64,000 nt of DNA from Brachionus plicatilis (lineage: Eukaryota; Rotifera; Eurotatoria; Ploima; Brachionidae): assembly GCA_010279815.1 (NCBI GenBank), contig QEOQ01000121.1:189491-253490 (forward strand), written 5' to 3'. This document shows, piece after piece, positions 60,901-64,000 of the stretch. Every line of letters begins with the position of its first letter. Positions within the stretch are counted from its first letter, which is position 1. The notes below the pieces were generated by a model that searched no databases, had not been told where the DNA came from, and saw only the letters and a program-made list of their open reading frames with translations. A program made the position numbers and the translations under genes.

Positions 60901-63277
60901 GATCAAATTAAAGAAAAAATTCAGTTGTTGATGAGTTCTAGCAAAGATAGGGGTCTGATGATTGCTTCGATGGAGGGAAAAATTCAGCAACTTGCCAATC
61001 AATTAACTGATCAGATAAATTTATACAAAGAATTGGAGGCCAAGTATCAGAAAGGAGAAAGTCGAAGCATCGAATTGGAAAATAAATTAAAAAGTTTAGA
61101 CGGCGAATACTGTGCCAATGAAGCTCTGCGGGACAATCTTAAATCAGATAGAGTTAAAGTAAAATTTTAAATAAAAAATTTAGTTATTTCACTTTGCTGG
61201 AAAATTTTCCTTTTTAATTCATTTCATGTGATCAATTTAAATTTTTTCCGTCCAGATAATTTACAAAATCGTGGATAAAAGATGCGAGAAATAAAAAAAA
61301 TTTGCTTATTTAAGTATCAATTATGGTAAAAAAAATCTAGTCAAAAAATTTTATTAATAATTAAAATTTTATAAATTATTTTTAATTCTTTTTCAAGTTA
61401 AAATTTTTTTGTTAACTCAACTTTTTCTTTTGCAAGTCTATTTGAAGCTTAATTTATTCATCATTTATCTTTATTGTATTTAAGACAGCTAGGAGCATTC
61501 GGTAAGATACTGTCAACTATTAGCTGTGTGACAATATTTTTCTGTTTTGTTCCATGATTTGACTTGTGTATGTTTGATCAATGGTTATTTTTAAATTTTC
61601 TATTTTAAAAAAATTTGAAGAACCAAATTATCAGCTAAAAAAGTATTCATAATCTTTCAGAGCATTGACTCAAACGATTCCATTATTGTTAAGATATTAG
61701 GATCGATAATTTTTAAAAGCTGTTTTAAATAATTAGAAAATAATAAAGCCTTTTCAGAGTTCTATTTTAAATAAAAAATTGCTATATTTAAATAATAAAT
61801 TTAATAAATTTTGAAATTAATTTTCTTAAGTCGTCGCATTTTATAATTCAGAGGTAAATGAAATAAATCTTTTAATTGATTCATCACTTCGTCATATTTT
61901 CATCTTCTTCTTTCAAATCATTTACAATCGGGATTATAGAACTTTAAATCCAGGCTAAGGAATTCTGTTGAAATTGAATCTTTCAAAATCGAAAACTCTA
62001 GAAAAAGTTTCAGTGGAGATCCCGCGTCTTCTTTTCGTACTTTAAGCAATTATAAAATTTGATAGACAAATTTTTTTAAATTAAATTAAAACTATTAAAA
62101 TTTTTTTTAAATTATTTTATTGGAAAAAAATATCCATATCCACTTTGTCTAAATCATGAATTTTCGAAGACAATTGTGCAGCAAAGTAGCCTAAAATTTT
62201 TCATTGTTTTTAAAATTTTTTTTTGAAAAGTATTTAACTTTTCTTGAGCGAATTGGCAATGTTTTGAAAATAAGTCAGATATCTGCTGATATTGGTTTGG
62301 ACATGAATATTGACTTAATATTGGCTAGAGTGGAACAACTTGTTAAAATGGAAAACGATTGTATCCAAGACAAACAAACCAACATTTATAATTTGCAGCG
62401 AAAATGCAAAACTTTGAAAGAACAATTGGACAACAAGGAATTACATTTGGATCTTTTAAGAAAAAAATTGTCCGCTTTGGAAGAAGAGCGAGCCAACAAG
62501 TGTGCTCTAGAACGCGAAGTAGAAGATCACGTGATGATGAGCAAAAAATTTAAGCTCAAAGTGGAAAAATTAACAGATCAATTGAACAATTTAAAACGAG
62601 AAAATGAAGACTTAAAAGCCCAGTTATTAGACATGAATTGTTTTAGAGGAAAAGCCTCGGACCAAGATAAAGAAATTTCCAGACTCAGTTCCAAAATAAG
62701 TGAACTTGAGTCCATTAAAGAAAAACAATCATTAAAAATAGCCAAGTTAAGAGACCAGTTGGACTCGGCTAACTCAGAGATATCCAAAGCTCGTACATCG
62801 TCTGATTCAACCGTGCAATCATTAAGTCAAGAATTGCGAAGCTTAAAACAAGAATTAGAGAAGCGAGACGACAGAGAAAGGCAACTGCTTGACTTCAGAG
62901 CTGTGGTTGCGAGAATGCTGGGCTTGGATGCGAGTTCGCTAGCAGTTGCTGATTACGAAATAATCTCAAGAATTGAAAGAATAATTAGCTCATTCAATGA
63001 AGGTATAGTGCCAGTTCATATTCAACCACTTCCAGCCAATTTGAATAGCTATCAACCAAACTACAACCAAGGTTACTCTAGTGAATTTTACTCTTCATCT
63101 AGTTCAAATGAGCAAGCAAGTCCAACCAGAAGACACCACCACGCACATGCACATTCTTCGCACCATTCCTATGAACGAAGCGAAAGTCCATCCAAACATC
63201 ATCATCATCATAGTTCACAAACTCGCCATAGATCAAAATCACCAAGAAAAGTTACCATAGATCCCAATTCTTATTAA
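57937..63277 (+). CDS. CCDC170-like: CCDC170-like coiled-coil protein (right paralogue)
   Basis: Five exons (57937-58107, 58350-58457, 59894-59989, 60052-61158, 62231-63277) join in frame to 842 residues. After a non-coiled N terminus (MSSYVLDRELLLNSLASARA) ending RQMAD, nearly everything to about residue 700 is coiled coil: LQDQLKMMKNDIEKKDKLIS, ITINTLQKDNKDLQQNILEL, LLMSSSKDRGLMIASMEGKI, NKELHLDLLRKKLSALEEER. The conserved end of the core is LLDFRAVVARMLGL...ADYEIISRIERII, where CCDC170 proteins also have an LLDFR-type box. A low-complexity tail follows, Tyr/Ser-rich then His-rich (RRHHHAHAHSSHH, KHHHHHSS) and SR-like (RHRSKSPRK). Human CCDC170 (about 715 residues) is linked to cilia and microtubules, so a role in motile cilia is likely but inferred. 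The 1.1-kb intron before the last exon and the 1.4-kb intron 2 are unusually long for this window. Confidence 0.8.
58458..59893 (+). other. 1.4-kb intron of the right CCDC170-like gene
   Basis: GTAAGT donor and TTTTTTTAAG acceptor. The interior has a slightly GC-richer patch at about 59190-59400 with a TTCGTGTGAAGAACACGGGC hairpin-like motif, possibly old transposon sequence. Open frames at 59368-59568 and 59613-59861 are low-complexity and are not exons as far as I can tell. Confidence 0.6.
61159..62230 (+). other. 1.07-kb intron of the right CCDC170-like gene
   Basis: Exon 4 ends SDRVK at a GTAAAA donor. Exon 5 resumes in phase 0 after GAAAAG with YLTFLERIGNV. The left paralogue has an intron at the equivalent place (EREK / IVKVVESLANS), but only about 60 bases long. 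I see no element inside. Confidence 0.65.
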
Positions 63278-63416
63278 AAATAAGTTCTTTTAAGAAAAAA
63301 TTGCAATTTTTTAATTTTCAGCAATGCTTTTTTTTTATAAAAAATCACAACAAATTAAGCTTTACGTTGATTGAAAATTGACATGTTTATGAATTTTTTT
63401 CTTTTCATTTTTTTTT

Positions 63417-63422
63417 AATAAA
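63417..63422 (+). promoter_or_regulatory. Possible polyadenylation signal of the right CCDC170-like gene
   Basis: AATAAA about 140 bases after the stop codon. It is the first canonical hexamer downstream that I see. Confidence 0.35.
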
Positions 63423-63460
63423 GTAAATTTTAAACAATGTTCATTTTTTTATTAAAAATA

Positions 63461-63565
63461 TAATTTAGGGGCAGACCCCAAGACCTTCGTTTGAACCCTC
63501 ATGAAAGGAAAAATTGAAATAAAAAATAGACATTCGAATTAAATTGGACCCAAAAAAAAACATGA
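63461..63565 (+). repeat. SINE-like dispersed repeat, copy 2
   Basis: GGGGCAGACCCCA, then TTTGAACCCTCATGAAAGGA, AAAATTGAAATAAAAAA and GAATTAAATTGGACC follow the same order as in the copy at 4485-4600. About 35 bases of the first copy's 5' half (the GTCCGAATGGTTCAAGAC region) are absent here. Confidence 0.55.
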
Positions 63566-64000
63566 ATTACTCAATCTATTTTGCGTTATTAATTATTTAT
63601 TAAGTATTTTATTTTTTTTTTCCACCGACAGTTCCTAGAAATATTTCATTAGTTCTACCAGCATCTTTCTGTTTTGTACATATCGACATTCTCTTAATTC
63701 AAAATTTTTTTTTTATTTAAATTTTTGTCTTTTTATTTTATATTAATATTTTCTTCTCAGTTTTGATTTGTTTTTTATCTGAAACAACACAAAATACTTG
63801 ATTATACGCAGTAGTTTATTTTGAATTTTTGGAAAGAAGAACTAATTTTTTTGATTCCACTGTTTAATATCACCAAACATAAATCAAACAAGAACCGGAT
63901 AAGAGATTTATTCAGCACAAGATTGATTTAACGTAAAATTTGACCACTTGAAATTTTTGATGCGGCGAAGTAAGTTGTTTGATACTCTAAACCTAATTTA

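Larger units (their letters stand above)
63278..64000. other. 3' flank of the right CCDC170-like gene
   Basis: Apart from the possible polyadenylation signal (63417-63422) and the SINE-like repeat (63461-63565), this stretch is AT-rich with no recognised gene. Confidence 0.5.

Noticed and set aside
1..64000. Bacterial or viral features, CRISPR arrays, operons and riboswitches
   Set aside because: The spliced animal genes rule out a prokaryotic window, and no regularly spaced short repeats were seen.

Overview
This window is nuclear DNA from an invertebrate animal. It is very AT-rich, and its protein-coding genes are broken into many small exons by introns that are mostly 40-70 bases long with GT...AG ends; a few introns reach 1.3-2.4 kb. 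The animal assignment rests on gene content: a Cas-family (p130Cas/NEDD9) adhesion scaffold, a LEDGF-type chromatin protein, histidine decarboxylase, and two copies of a CCDC170-like protein that suggest motile cilia. An AT-rich, compact-intron genome of this kind would fit a monogonont rotifer or a similar small spiralian. That is an inference and the species is not identified.

Layout, left to right. 1-6.2 kb: a 787-base foldback element, then the N-terminal half of an ABCA lipid transporter on the minus strand, which stops being traceable after nucleotide-binding domain 1. 8.7-10.8 kb: a LEDGF/HDGF-related protein with a PWWP domain and an integrase-binding-type domain (plus strand). 12.2-14.4 kb: histidine decarboxylase (minus), with one GC-AG intron. 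17.4-18.2 kb: LRRC57-like leucine-rich repeat protein (minus). 19.5-21.1 kb: unassigned exons and a LicD/fukutin-like type II membrane protein (minus). 24.4-28.6 kb: Cas-family scaffold (minus), with a LINE relic in its large intron. 28.6-39.7 kb: gene-poor, with a second LINE relic, a tRNA-like sequence and a MITE. 39.7-45.3 kb: a full ABCB/P-glycoprotein gene (minus), head-to-head with EMC10 (plus, 46.0-46.7 kb). 49.6-63.3 kb: two head-to-head CCDC170-like paralogues.

The most unusual object is the left CCDC170-like gene (49.6-54.6 kb, minus). Its first exon encodes a complete Rab-like small GTPase. A canonical GTAAGA donor sits at the same place and in the same phase as in the right-hand paralogue (57.9-63.3 kb, plus), immediately after an Ala-Asp, and splices in frame to the same coiled-coil exon. 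The sequence therefore predicts a Rab-coiled-coil fusion protein. Retaining that intron would instead give a free GTPase without a C-terminal prenylation cysteine.

The genes do not form an operon or a single pathway. Recurrent non-coding structure includes two copies each of two inverted-repeat (MITE-like) families, two copies of a SINE-like repeat, two LINE relics, and several local direct or inverted repeats. All exon structures were read by eye from splice signals, frame continuity and remembered family motifs, without alignment or RNA evidence.
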